Part shown: positions 47,901 through 56,437 of the stretch, piece by piece
Layout of the letters: every line of letters starts with the position of its first letter
Numbering within the stretch: the stretch's first letter is position 1
Source: Teredinibacter turnerae T7901
Lineage (GTDB): Bacteria > Pseudomonadota > Gammaproteobacteria > Pseudomonadales > Cellvibrionaceae
Direction: 5' to 3'
DNA length: 64,000 bases
Assembly (NCBI RefSeq): GCF_000023025.1
Contig: NC_012997.1
Span: 2,601,125-2,665,124 of the forward strand
Translations under genes and position numbers: made by a program
Notes under the pieces: model-generated
Database searches by the model: none
What the model saw: the letters and a program-made list of their open reading frames with translations, nothing else
Told to the model about the DNA's origin: nothing

Positions 47901-50678
47901 CTGGTAGCGAGATACGGTTGGCCCGCTGAGCCAGTATGCCGTGCGCTCAAAGGGATAGCCTGGCAGCGGAACGCGACTGCGAGAAAAGTCGTTGTCCAGA
48001 GCGGCAAAGTTAAAGTCGAGGCCATGAACAAATGCGTCACCAACACTGCGCAACAACGTCTGCCACTCGCTGTGGCGATACCGCAAGCTAGGAAGCAATA
48101 CCGCGTCGCCCGAGAGAGAGTCCTGCGCCATGCCCAACAACACCGGCTTCGGCCCAATCTCTATATAGTACTGACAGCCCATCTGCTGAGCCTGCTCGAT
48201 ACCGCGATAAAACAAGACACTGGCGCAAACGTGGGAAACCCAATAGTCGGCGCTCGCCATAGCGGCACCGGCCGAGGTACCACTCACATTAGAAAGCACC
48301 GCAATAGCTGGAGCCTTGTAGCTGACCTGCTCTGCGACTTCGCGAAAGCCGGCGAGCATAGGCTGCATTAAATCCGAATGGAACGCGTGGGAAACATCCA
48401 ACGCCGTCACCGTTCGCCCCTCTTCCACTAGTCGCCCGGTCAGTTCGTCTATGGCCGGACCTTCACCGGAAATAACAACCTGGCGCGGTGAATTAACCGC
48501 TGCGATTGAAATACGACCTGAGTAAGTTGATAAGTAAGGCTGAATATCATCGCCACTTATTTCAACCGCGGCCATCTTGCCACCGCCAGCTAGCGAGGAC
48601 ATTAGCCGAGCGCGCGCACAAATAAGCTTTATGCCATCAGCGAGAGAGTAGACTCCCGCAATACAGGCCGCCGCAAACTCACCAACACTGTGGCCGATCA
48701 ATAATGTGGGGCTCACATCCCAGGAGAGCCACAACCGAGCCAGTGATACCTCGAGCGCAAACAATGCGGGCTGGGTGTAAAGCGTTTGGTTCAGCATGGC
48801 TGAGGATCTATCTTCCTCTGCTTCCGTAGGCCACATAATGGCTTTTAGGTCACACCCCAGTTGCGCATCGATAAGCGCAGCGCAGCGGTCGAAATGATCA
48901 CGAAATACCGCTGAGCTCGCGTAGAGTTCACGCCCCATACCGACGTATTGAGCGCCCTGCCCTGAAAACAGAAAAGCGACTTTTTTACGGCCCCCATTTT
49001 GCCGTGCAGGTTCCGAATTGGAGTCGAGCATAGCTGCATTCTGCATCCGCGCATCGGTACAGTCTTTTGCAATTAGCGCCGCACGATAGGGATATTTGGC
49101 ACGGCCAGTATTGGCGCTGTAGCAAAGGTCGGCAAAATCGGCGTTCGTCTTGTCAAACCATTGCTGATAGCGGCGGGTGAGGTCTCGCAAAGACTGAGGA
49201 GACTTGGCCGATAGCAACAACATGTGATGCTGTCGGTCGCGGTGTGGTTTTTCACCTCGAATGGCATCCTGGGTATTCGCGTCGACCGGGGGTGCACTTT
49301 CAATAACAACATGCACATTGGTGCCGCTCATCCCGAAAGCGCTAATAGCTGCGCGTCGTACATCCGAGTCAGCCGGCCACTCCCGCGCTTGGGTAGGCAC
49401 TTTTATCGGTAAGCGCTGCCAGGGGATATGTGGATTTGGTGTATCAAAATTCACATGTGGAGGAATCGTAGCATTGCGTATCGCCAATGCCGTTTTAATT
49501 AAGGCGGCCACACCCGCTCCGGCCTCAAGGTGACCGACGCTAGCCTTTACCGAACCAATATAGAGCGGATTGTCCTGGCTGTGCGCAGCACCGTAGACAC
49601 GCCCGAGCGACAACACCTCTATGGGGTCTCCCAGGGGAGTACCAGTACCGTGAGCCTCGACATATTGCACCTGGCTGGCATCAACACCAGCATTTTCCAA
49701 GGCCGCATTTATTACTTTTTCCTGTGCGGCACCGTTCGGCGCGGTCATACCGTTACTCTTGCCGTCGTGGTTAGCTGCTGACCCGCGAATCACCGCAATA
49801 ATGTTGTCACCATCGACTTGCGCATCGCTCAAGCGTTTCAGTACAACAACACCACATCCCTCCCCACGTACATATCCATCCGCTTTTTCATCAAACGTGC
49901 GGCAGGAACCGGTTGGCGACAAGGCTCGCAACTTTGAAAAACTGATACTCAACTCTGGAGTTAACATCAGATTAACACCGCCAGCCAACACCAAATCCGC
50001 TTCACCATTGCGAAGGGACTGACAAGCCAGATGCACAGCGAGTAATGATGAGGAACAAGAAGTATCTAACTGAAATGCTGGCCCCTGCAAACCCAGAACG
50101 TAAGCGATTCGACCAACACCAATACTGCGAGCCGACCCCAGAGAGGTGTACGCATCAATGGTCTCCTCATCCATGGAGCTTGTTGAAAAACGGGAATAGT
50201 CGTCGGAGCCCATTCCCATGATGACAGCAGTCTTGGATTCAGCGAGGCTATGTACATCAATACCCGCGTCTTCAAGGCCCTGGTAACACACCTCCAACAT
50301 CAGCCGATGCTGCGGGTCCATAGCCTGGGCTTCACGGGGAGTTAAGCCAAAAAAAGCGGGATCAAATTTATCGTAATCCTGAATGAACGCACCTGCTGCC
50401 GTGTACATGCGGCCAGGTGCTTCGGGATCGCTATCAAGATAATGGTCGAGGTTCCACCGCGACTTCGGCAGCGGTTCAATAGCGCAAGATCCATTGCGCA
50501 ATAAATCCCAAAAGGCCGCACTATCATCAGCATCGCCAGGAAAGCGACAACCAATTCCCACCAATGCAATTGGTTCATTACGCTGCTTTTTGGTTTCTTC
50601 CAGCTCCTGTTTTAGCCCACGAATTTTTACCAGCGCATTCTCTAATAATACGCGCATGTCCTGCTTCGATGCTTCCAT
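44991..50678 (-). CDS. Type I PKS, first extension module: KS-AT-DH-KR-ACP
   Basis: About 1,895 residues. An N-terminal coiled docking helix (VLLENALVKIRGLKQELEET) leads into KS (Cys in QLDTSCSSSLLAVHL, ~208). AT has GHSVGEFAAACIAG (~663) and VSHAFHSDLM (malonyl). DH has ADHKLFDGVLVAAASH (His ~974; the usual Gly and Pro of the motif are Asp and Ala) and YPGMLDACFQLLG (Asp ~1149). KR has YLVTGAMGGLGRALLPWL and FSSASATLGSAGQLNYASA (Tyr ~1643), with an Asp in the RVHD loop (B-type-like). ACP has GMDSLMAVEIRNGL (~1811) with the docking tail LSDSEIDALLDNVS. ATG 50678 has CAGG 8 bases upstream; TTG 50696 is an alternative. Expected result: an alkene if the altered DH works. Confidence 0.94.
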   Translation of the reverse strand: MEASKQDMRVLLENALVKIRGLKQELEETKKQRNEPIALVGIGCRFPGDADDSAAFWDLLRNGSCAIEPLPKSRWNLDHYLDSDPEAPGRMYTAAGAFIQDYDKFDPAFFGLTPREAQAMDPQHRLMLEVCYQGLEDAGIDVHSLAESKTAVIMGMGSDDYSRFSTSSMDEETIDAYTSLGSARSIGVGRIAYVLGLQGPAFQLDTSCSSSLLAVHLACQSLRNGEADLVLAGGVNLMLTPELSISFSKLRALSPTGSCRTFDEKADGYVRGEGCGVVVLKRLSDAQVDGDNIIAVIRGSAANHDGKSNGMTAPNGAAQEKVINAALENAGVDASQVQYVEAHGTGTPLGDPIEVLSLGRVYGAAHSQDNPLYIGSVKASVGHLEAGAGVAALIKTALAIRNATIPPHVNFDTPNPHIPWQRLPIKVPTQAREWPADSDVRRAAISAFGMSGTNVHVVIESAPPVDANTQDAIRGEKPHRDRQHHMLLLSAKSPQSLRDLTRRYQQWFDKTNADFADLCYSANTGRAKYPYRAALIAKDCTDARMQNAAMLDSNSEPARQNGGRKKVAFLFSGQGAQYVGMGRELYASSAVFRDHFDRCAALIDAQLGCDLKAIMWPTEAEEDRSSAMLNQTLYTQPALFALEVSLARLWLSWDVSPTLLIGHSVGEFAAACIAGVYSLADGIKLICARARLMSSLAGGGKMAAVEISGDDIQPYLSTYSGRISIAAVNSPRQVVISGEGPAIDELTGRLVEEGRTVTALDVSHAFHSDLMQPMLAGFREVAEQVSYKAPAIAVLSNVSGTSAGAAMASADYWVSHVCASVLFYRGIEQAQQMGCQYYIEIGPKPVLLGMAQDSLSGDAVLLPSLRYRHSEWQTLLRSVGDAFVHGLDFNFAALDNDFSRSRVPLPGYPFERTAYWLSGPTVSRYQEPSRDTQPLAESVPTNGHPLIGTKLVLPFQNSQRYQQTLRVNQPPYMADHKLFDGVLVAAASHLSALLSAAKDHGNGSTSCLTDVVFMKPMVLREHAPLRMQLIVNPIDGQSASAELVSFQTEDLDGDNIARNVVAKFRAAGTAESSAETSVLKQSLQQRFPKPTLGEEFYRTVGTGFSFGDRFKCMKAAWQGENEALCEIKPARELQALDAAVAEYEIYPGMLDACFQLLGGLMNRRINTADQTYVPFSVAELNFNHALAQDEPLWCYVKLHDEGAEEDAASLRGDLVLWQGESRVIARISNFEFKMIHNEAMRASMGVAAPRDYYCIDWEPKSRAPSVSATVTSEEVWLIFSDGDAVAEDVSRRARDAGVRCITVNHSENFLAQGDRYWVNSLSKSDFLALAQAIKDEPGVDAVDRVIYLWPLGTDAQEQPLQPLLYGACGGLIHWLQVQDESGLNSDRKPTKVTLVSRNAQSESASTPVESLVGGAMWGFGNALRLERSDLECVNIDLAVEEVEPAADLLDALWRELAADDNEQRVQLAGELRSVARLQSCKLDAAPAKAPAIHGSCAYLVTGAMGGLGRALLPWLVAAGAEQLIIPMHRALKPEESNWLAELGAEITIIPADIASSHGADAISAVLRQLRLPLAGVFHLAGRVHDQAMNQMEWSSFQHVLEAKAIGGWQLLNVLRNLPDRKALEFVLLFSSASATLGSAGQLNYASANAFLDRLASVGRAEGMPFSSIAWSLWSGEGMGSDDGLVQRLKRSGLSPIATADGLEILTEVIASRPPQVSVIPAHWQDYVRSYCNNQIPTFLSRLVSPNQKLAATNSGAADERAFVQEIAALPEAARPKAVLDAVLKEIARVMSFNTSAGFDVERPLQEVGMDSLMAVEIRNGLGRLLATTLPTATLFKYPTAKALAEFLLQDYFQNDQETAEAQPEDKDPQAEALLNLDRLGELSDSEIDALLDNVS

Positions 50679-50780
50679 ACTCACGGCCTGATTCAACCTC
50701 GACTTTACTGTCAGAGAGCTTGTGGTTATTAATTACTATCGGTTAGTTTTTGTGGAACCTTCTGCTACCGAACATCAGTA

Positions 50781-53700
50781 TTATTCAAGCTCACAGGCCA
50801 AAGCGGCGGCCACTTGATCATCGGACAAGGTGCTCAAATTTTCGGGTTGATTGCTGTGAATTTCTGCTTCTTGTTGTTCAGCTTCTTTAGTGCGCTTTTC
50901 GTTTAGCAAAAATTGGGTGAGAACACTAATACTCGGGTACTGCCACACCACTGTGGAATCCACTTCAAAACCGAGCCAGCGTTCTAATTCAAACGAGAAT
51001 TCAACAGAACTGACAGAATCCAGACCGACATCAACAAACGTGCTTTGTGCGCTTAGTTCGCTGCTACTCACCCGAATTCGCTTGCTTAACCAGTTAATCA
51101 TCCAGGCTTCCAATTCCTCTTCCTCACTGGTCGCGATATTGGCAATAACGACAGTTTCAGCTTCGGGAGCAGCACATGGCTCCTGAGGTGTCGCGGGTAA
51201 ATCTGGAGGCGTTACCGCCGCAGGCGCTTTAACAGGTTCCCCCTCGCGCAGTAACAAGGTATCCGTGGCGCGCTCCATACCTGCTGCGTGCTGTTGTATA
51301 TCACCGATATCGTGCAGAAGATCGTCTGCGGCTTGCTCTAGTTGCGCAGCGCTCATCCACACTTGTGATCCACCAGTGCTTGCAACGACTTCGGCATGTT
51401 TAATTTCCAGGCATTTATTCAACCAGGCTATCGCTTGTTGAAGGGATTTATCGGGGCATCGCTGATTTTGGAATTCAACAAACGCCTTAACGATGTGCAA
51501 CGTTGTCAAATCTCCTACAAAGGTATGCGCGCGTTGATTCACCTGAAAAGAATTCAAACCAATTCGCTCACCGCTAGCCGTTGCCAAATGCAACATTTCT
51601 GAGGCCATGCTCGCAACATCGGTCGCTACATCAGAAGACTGGAGGGTGTTTTTTATAAAGGACAGAATCTGCTCGCCACCATTAATAACACGAGCACCAA
51701 TAAAAACATTCAACGCTTCGGTCGGGCCCTCAAAAATTCGGAACAGACGCAGGTCGCGCATCAATTGCGGTACAGCGTTATTTTCGGTATAACCGCGACC
51801 GCCGAGCATCTGCATCAGCTGATCAACACCTTTCCATAAAAATTCAGGGGCTGAAGTTTTACACGCTGCGTAAATTTCTGAAGGAATCTCTACACCCTGA
51901 TCAATCAGTTCACCAAGCGAGCGCACCATTGCCTGGATCGCTGCAATAGTCGCGTGCATCTCAGACAACCGCTGGATGCTAACTGAACTTTCGAATAATT
52001 TTCCCGATGCGACATCACGACGTTGAGCGTAGCGAGTCATTAATTGCGCAGCGCGCTTTAAGCCCCCCAAACTCATCGCAGCAATTACCAAACGACCATG
52101 CATCATCGCGTCCTGGGCAATCTCCATACCCTGTCCCACGCGACCCAACATGTCACTCTCAGTAACGTGGACATCCTTAAAGTGAATGCGGTTCTGCACC
52201 ATTCCGCGCATACCCATAGTTGGCGCTTCTTCGCCCATCCACATGCCGCTGCGACCCTGTTCGATGGCAAAAGCGGTCAGGCCTTTTGGGTTGCCCTGCT
52301 CGTCCTTAACTTGAACAAACGTGTTTATGACCCCCGACCAACTGCCGTTTCCAATCCAACATTTTTCGCCGGTTATCAGCCAACCGCCTTGAGGTGCAGG
52401 TCGCGCTGTGGCTGAAATCGCATGGGGATTAGAACCCGCGCCCGGCTCAGTAATCGCTAAGGCTCCCAGGATTCGGCCTTCGGCAATTTTCGGTAGGAAA
52501 ACGTCTTTCGTTAACTGAGAACCGTAATTCAAAATTGGTCGGGTACCCAGTACGTGATGTACCGACACCATCGCTGCAAGGTTGGCGTCGATAGCAGCCA
52601 GCTGCTCGATCACCCGCAATGAGTCACTTACCGTCATGGCCTGCCCTGCGTATTGTTCGGGCACACACATCCCCAGTAGCCCCTGGCTGGCGAAATCCAT
52701 CACAATATATGGTGGTACACACCGTCGCTCATCGATTAACGCCGAATTAATACGTGTTTCGGCATACTGGCGTAACCAGTGTATCTTTGCTTCCGTTTTC
52801 ACCGAGCTTTCCGCTGCGCTACCCAACAAGTCAGTCGGCTTGGCGGTCTCAACTACGGCTTCACCCTTAACTTCTCGGCGCAAACTTTCGGAGCCAAACC
52901 AGCAGGCTATTTCTGCCAGATCATTTTCGTAAAACTGCTTGCGCGTACCTCGACGCTGAATCTTTCCACTGGAGGTTAACGGTAGTGTCATAGGTTTGAT
53001 CAGGACTATCGCCGCAACTTGTATTTGAAATTCCTGAACGACAGTTTGCTGAATATTGCGGAACACCTGTTCGTGGTCGATCTTCTTAATCTGGGTGCGT
53101 TCTACTTCCTGAACGACCACAACCTGTTCACTGCCATCCTGGTCAATACCAAAGACGGCACCATAGCCGTGGCGAAGAACGCTCTGATTATCCTGCACGG
53201 CGAGCTCAATATCCTGAGGATAAAAGTTTGCCCCATTAACAATCACAACGTCTTTTAATCGCCCGGTTATGAACAGGCGCCCATCAGAGACAAAACCCAA
53301 ATCACCTGTTCTTAAATAGGGTCCGTCGCCATCCTCAGCGATGCGCGCATTAAACGTTTCTTCGGTTTGCTCTGCTTTTTTCCAGTACCCCTTGGCGACA
53401 CTGCCGCCTTTTATCCACACCTCGCCTACTTCATCGGCTGAGCAGCGTTGGAAATTGTCGGGGTTGACAATTACAACATCCTGAACGGTATTGGTTAAAC
53501 CAGAACTGACAAGCCGCTGCGAACCCTTAGAGTCATCCGAATACACGATTTTATGATTCTGTAACTGCTGACTATCAACCTGAGAAATAAAGGGTTCCTC
53601 ATCGCGCCCGGTACCCGATACGAACAGCGTTGCCTCTGCCAGACCGTAAGCCGGGTAATGGCTTTCCCATTTAAAACCGCAGGGCCCAAAAAATTCAGCA

Positions 53701-54641
53701 AAACGTTCGAGAGTATCTGCACGAACGGGTTCAGCACCATTGAGCGCCAATGTCCAGCAACTTAAATCCAGTTGATCGCGCTGTTCTTCAGTAATCCTGC
53801 GCAGGCAAAGTTCATACGCAAAATTCGGCGCAAAACTGGTACTTGCCCGATAGTCCGAAATAGCCTGCAACCAACGCAAAGGTTGCTGTAAAAAAGCGAC
53901 GGGAGTCATTAAATAACACCGCCCCCCCAAATACAGCGTGTGTAGAACATTGCCGATCAGGCCCATATCATGGAACAGTGGCAACCACGAAACGTAAACC
54001 GTATCTTCCGTGTGCCGGTAGGCCTTACGCATCATTTCTTCGTTGTGAAGCAAATTGCCGTGCGTAACCATCACACCCTTTGGTGTACCCGTCGAGCCAG
54101 ACGTGTATTGCAAAAATGCCAAATCATCCTGAGCCAAGCCAGGATCAACCCATTGCTCCGATAGCGCCTCATCGACCACATCAGCTTCAACACAAGGAAC
54201 GTCTTTTAGGAAGCTGTCCTGGTTCATAGATTCACGCACATAATCCGCTTGCGCGGCAACCGTTAATACCGCCGCAACATCAGCGTCCTGCGCGATTACA
54301 CCTGTTTTAATCCAGTCCTTATCTTTTCTACCTGGCATTGGGGTAGGAACTGCCGCAACACCCGCGTACAAACAGCCCATAAAAGCAACAACAAAATCGA
54401 GACCCGCTGGAAAAAGCAACAGGGCGTTACGACCCGATATTTTCATTGCCTGTAAATTAGCCGCCAATGCGCGAGCCCGTATATCCAGCTGCTCATATGT
54501 CAGTTGATCATCGACCCCAGAGCCATACTTAAGAATGGAGTATGCAATTTTGTCTTTTTGTTGTGAGGCGCGAATACGGCCTAAACCTACCAAGCTATCA
54601 AATTCTTGAAAACGGTCTGAAAAAGTTACTTCGTACCCCAT
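50781..54641 (-). CDS. Loading protein: fatty acyl-AMP ligase - acyl-CoA dehydrogenase - ACP
   Basis: 1,286 residues, three domains. Residues ~1-590 are a fatty acyl-AMP ligase: FLQYTSGSTGTPKGVMVTHG (~177), SWLPLFHDMGLIGNV, ALNGAEPVRADTLERFAEFF, YLRTGDLGFV. Residues ~620-1030 are an acyl-CoA dehydrogenase: ALAITEPGAGSNPHAISATA, MLGGRGYTENNAVPQLMRDL, and RIFEGPTEALNVFIG holding the probable catalytic Glu (~970). Residues ~1160-1250 are an ACP with VGLDSVSSVEFSFEL (Ser ~1203), then an acidic docking tail (LSDDQVAAALACELE). The protein should activate a free fatty acid as the adenylate, load it on its ACP and desaturate it at alpha-beta, giving a 2-enoyl starter. It is the first gene of the long minus-strand operon, 84-100 bases before module 1. 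Confidence 0.94.
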   Translation of the reverse strand: MGYEVTFSDRFQEFDSLVGLGRIRASQQKDKIAYSILKYGSGVDDQLTYEQLDIRARALAANLQAMKISGRNALLLFPAGLDFVVAFMGCLYAGVAAVPTPMPGRKDKDWIKTGVIAQDADVAAVLTVAAQADYVRESMNQDSFLKDVPCVEADVVDEALSEQWVDPGLAQDDLAFLQYTSGSTGTPKGVMVTHGNLLHNEEMMRKAYRHTEDTVYVSWLPLFHDMGLIGNVLHTLYLGGRCYLMTPVAFLQQPLRWLQAISDYRASTSFAPNFAYELCLRRITEEQRDQLDLSCWTLALNGAEPVRADTLERFAEFFGPCGFKWESHYPAYGLAEATLFVSGTGRDEEPFISQVDSQQLQNHKIVYSDDSKGSQRLVSSGLTNTVQDVVIVNPDNFQRCSADEVGEVWIKGGSVAKGYWKKAEQTEETFNARIAEDGDGPYLRTGDLGFVSDGRLFITGRLKDVVIVNGANFYPQDIELAVQDNQSVLRHGYGAVFGIDQDGSEQVVVVQEVERTQIKKIDHEQVFRNIQQTVVQEFQIQVAAIVLIKPMTLPLTSSGKIQRRGTRKQFYENDLAEIACWFGSESLRREVKGEAVVETAKPTDLLGSAAESSVKTEAKIHWLRQYAETRINSALIDERRCVPPYIVMDFASQGLLGMCVPEQYAGQAMTVSDSLRVIEQLAAIDANLAAMVSVHHVLGTRPILNYGSQLTKDVFLPKIAEGRILGALAITEPGAGSNPHAISATARPAPQGGWLITGEKCWIGNGSWSGVINTFVQVKDEQGNPKGLTAFAIEQGRSGMWMGEEAPTMGMRGMVQNRIHFKDVHVTESDMLGRVGQGMEIAQDAMMHGRLVIAAMSLGGLKRAAQLMTRYAQRRDVASGKLFESSVSIQRLSEMHATIAAIQAMVRSLGELIDQGVEIPSEIYAACKTSAPEFLWKGVDQLMQMLGGRGYTENNAVPQLMRDLRLFRIFEGPTEALNVFIGARVINGGEQILSFIKNTLQSSDVATDVASMASEMLHLATASGERIGLNSFQVNQRAHTFVGDLTTLHIVKAFVEFQNQRCPDKSLQQAIAWLNKCLEIKHAEVVASTGGSQVWMSAAQLEQAADDLLHDIGDIQQHAAGMERATDTLLLREGEPVKAPAAVTPPDLPATPQEPCAAPEAETVVIANIATSEEEELEAWMINWLSKRIRVSSSELSAQSTFVDVGLDSVSSVEFSFELERWLGFEVDSTVVWQYPSISVLTQFLLNEKRTKEAEQQEAEIHSNQPENLSTLSDDQVAAALACELE

Positions 54642-56437
54642 TGCTCGTTACCTTCCACTTTGCAACTTAGAAAATGACAGCGTCCCGACAAAAAGAGTTG
54701 CCACCTCAACACCCAATTCAGAAAAGTGAACCAGACATCTGGCACACAAATATAGTTTCGCCTCATTACAAGCACATTACGCGCCCATTATTGACCAAGT
54801 TAACAAAAAAAGATTTTAAAAAATAAAATGCGTAAACCCAAAAAGCCTGCTGAACGGATTCAAAAAAAAAGATTGGCGCTAATAACAACAATGTACTGCG
54901 CGCCTACCATCAAAAAATACAGAATATTTTTATTTAAAAAAAGCAAACACACCAATCACTGCAACCAAATGAAGCTAAAAATCGTTATCAGCGAAGTATA
55001 TTTACATTACATGTTAACTACCAACAGGGTCGAAAATACTTATTCATCACACCATAAATAAATTGCATAAGTCAAACCGAAGCAGTTACCTCACACAAGC
55101 AAAAATACATGCAGCCCCATTTAATAAAAGCGTCGCCTTTTTTGTGGCTACCTTTTTCGCCAATAAAAATGAACTTTACAGCACTATTGTGGGGAACCGC
55201 GCAAGCCTACTGCACCAGATTGAGCATCTGTTGATTGACTCTAAAACAGCCAAACAATAAACTCCACTTTAATCACGAAAACAAAAACGAGCCGCCTGAC
55301 TTTTCCATCTCGAAAGAATAAATCATTTCCATAAAACCACTCTCCATGATCTCGAAGAAATTAAATAGTTTTAATCGAATGATCTAACCCTCTCGATAAG
55401 CGTAAAATTGTTCGACAATTTACTTCCACCAAAACACCCGGCAATGGGATGAATTAATCTAATGTACGCATGGCGACACCAACCGCAGACAATAACGGAG
55501 AGAGTTGTTGCCATTCGCTTTTCGATATAAAACCAGCAGAGCAAGAGTTTATCGATATCCGTTTTTAAAAAGTTACGCTTTTTCTACGGCGCTATTTATT
55601 TTTCTGAAACAACGAGCTAGCGATAAATAGTTAGACCTTGTTTCCTGAAAAGGATCAAATTTGTATTATGAGATCATGTCAATACCAAGCTTCCCGGCGC
55701 CTGTGCACTTATCATGCCGTAAGCATGCCCTCTCCCATTTTTAAATTTAATATTGAAAATACGAGGCTTACTTTCTCAATCCTCCACCAGCCTGCCTGGA
55801 TTCGGCGGCCAGCTCGGCGCCTGTCTATCCGCTTACCGACACATTAACGAGAGTAATTTTGAATTAACAACATATTCATCGAACTCCTGTCCGACCATTA
55901 AAAATAGGGTATTCATTACATTGAATTGGTTTGGAAAAGCCTGCCGAACTGAATCTGACTTAAGGCGCGATCATTATCAAAACTTCGATCAGCTTACGCG
56001 GAAGGAAATATGACTAACATCGCACCCCTACTCCCAGCTGCAGATGAATCAAAAGCAACCAAATTCTGTACAGCCAAAATGAATCAATTTAAACATACGA
56101 GGTGTGTTTTTTCGGTCTTTAGTTCGAAAATAATTTCGACAGTTGGAAGGTGTTTGCTGCAACTACAACCGTAATATTCATGCTTTACTCCGATCAAAAA
56201 TCTGTACCGCTGTGAAAGAAAAAATGCAACACGATCAACATTTAATCGTAAGCACTACAAGCCTCATCTGATCCTTTTGTTAAGCCTTATATGCGTCAAT
56301 TATCCTTCGATAGCGATCTGCCAAGTTCAACACGCTTACGTACACACGTAGCTTTTACACTAAAGCGGTGAGGCTTGAATTTTCTCAAACAGATTCTCTC
56401 CGCCGGGAGAGCGACCTTCTCACAAGCTTTCGCGCGT
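54642..56437. promoter_or_regulatory. AT-rich gene-poor region upstream of the PKS operon
   Basis: About 1.8 kb that must contain the promoter of the minus-strand PKS operon. It is visibly richer in A and T than its surroundings, with long A runs at 54800-54850 and 54900-54950. Frames at 54828-55061 and 55063-55260 (plus) have unusual, lysine-rich composition and no family resemblance, so I do not call them. A small frame with a good ribosome-binding site is listed at 56010. I could not fix a promoter or operator. Confidence 0.45.
56010..56174 (+). CDS. Possible small ORF (54 residues)
   Basis: An ATG preceded by GGAAGGAAAT (about 5 bases from the Shine-Dalgarno core) opens a 54-residue frame (MTNIAPLLPAADESKATKF..., ending LLQLQP). 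Apart from the strong ribosome-binding site there is nothing to support it: no recognised family and an odd C-terminus. It may be the start of a truncated gene. Confidence 0.22.
   Translation: MTNIAPLLPAADESKATKFCTAKMNQFKHTRCVFSVFSSKIISTVGRCLLQLQP

Noticed and set aside
54828-55260. Two plus-strand frames of 77 and 65 codons in the AT-rich region
   Set aside because: Lysine-rich low-complexity composition, no family resemblance, and no convincing ribosome-binding site.
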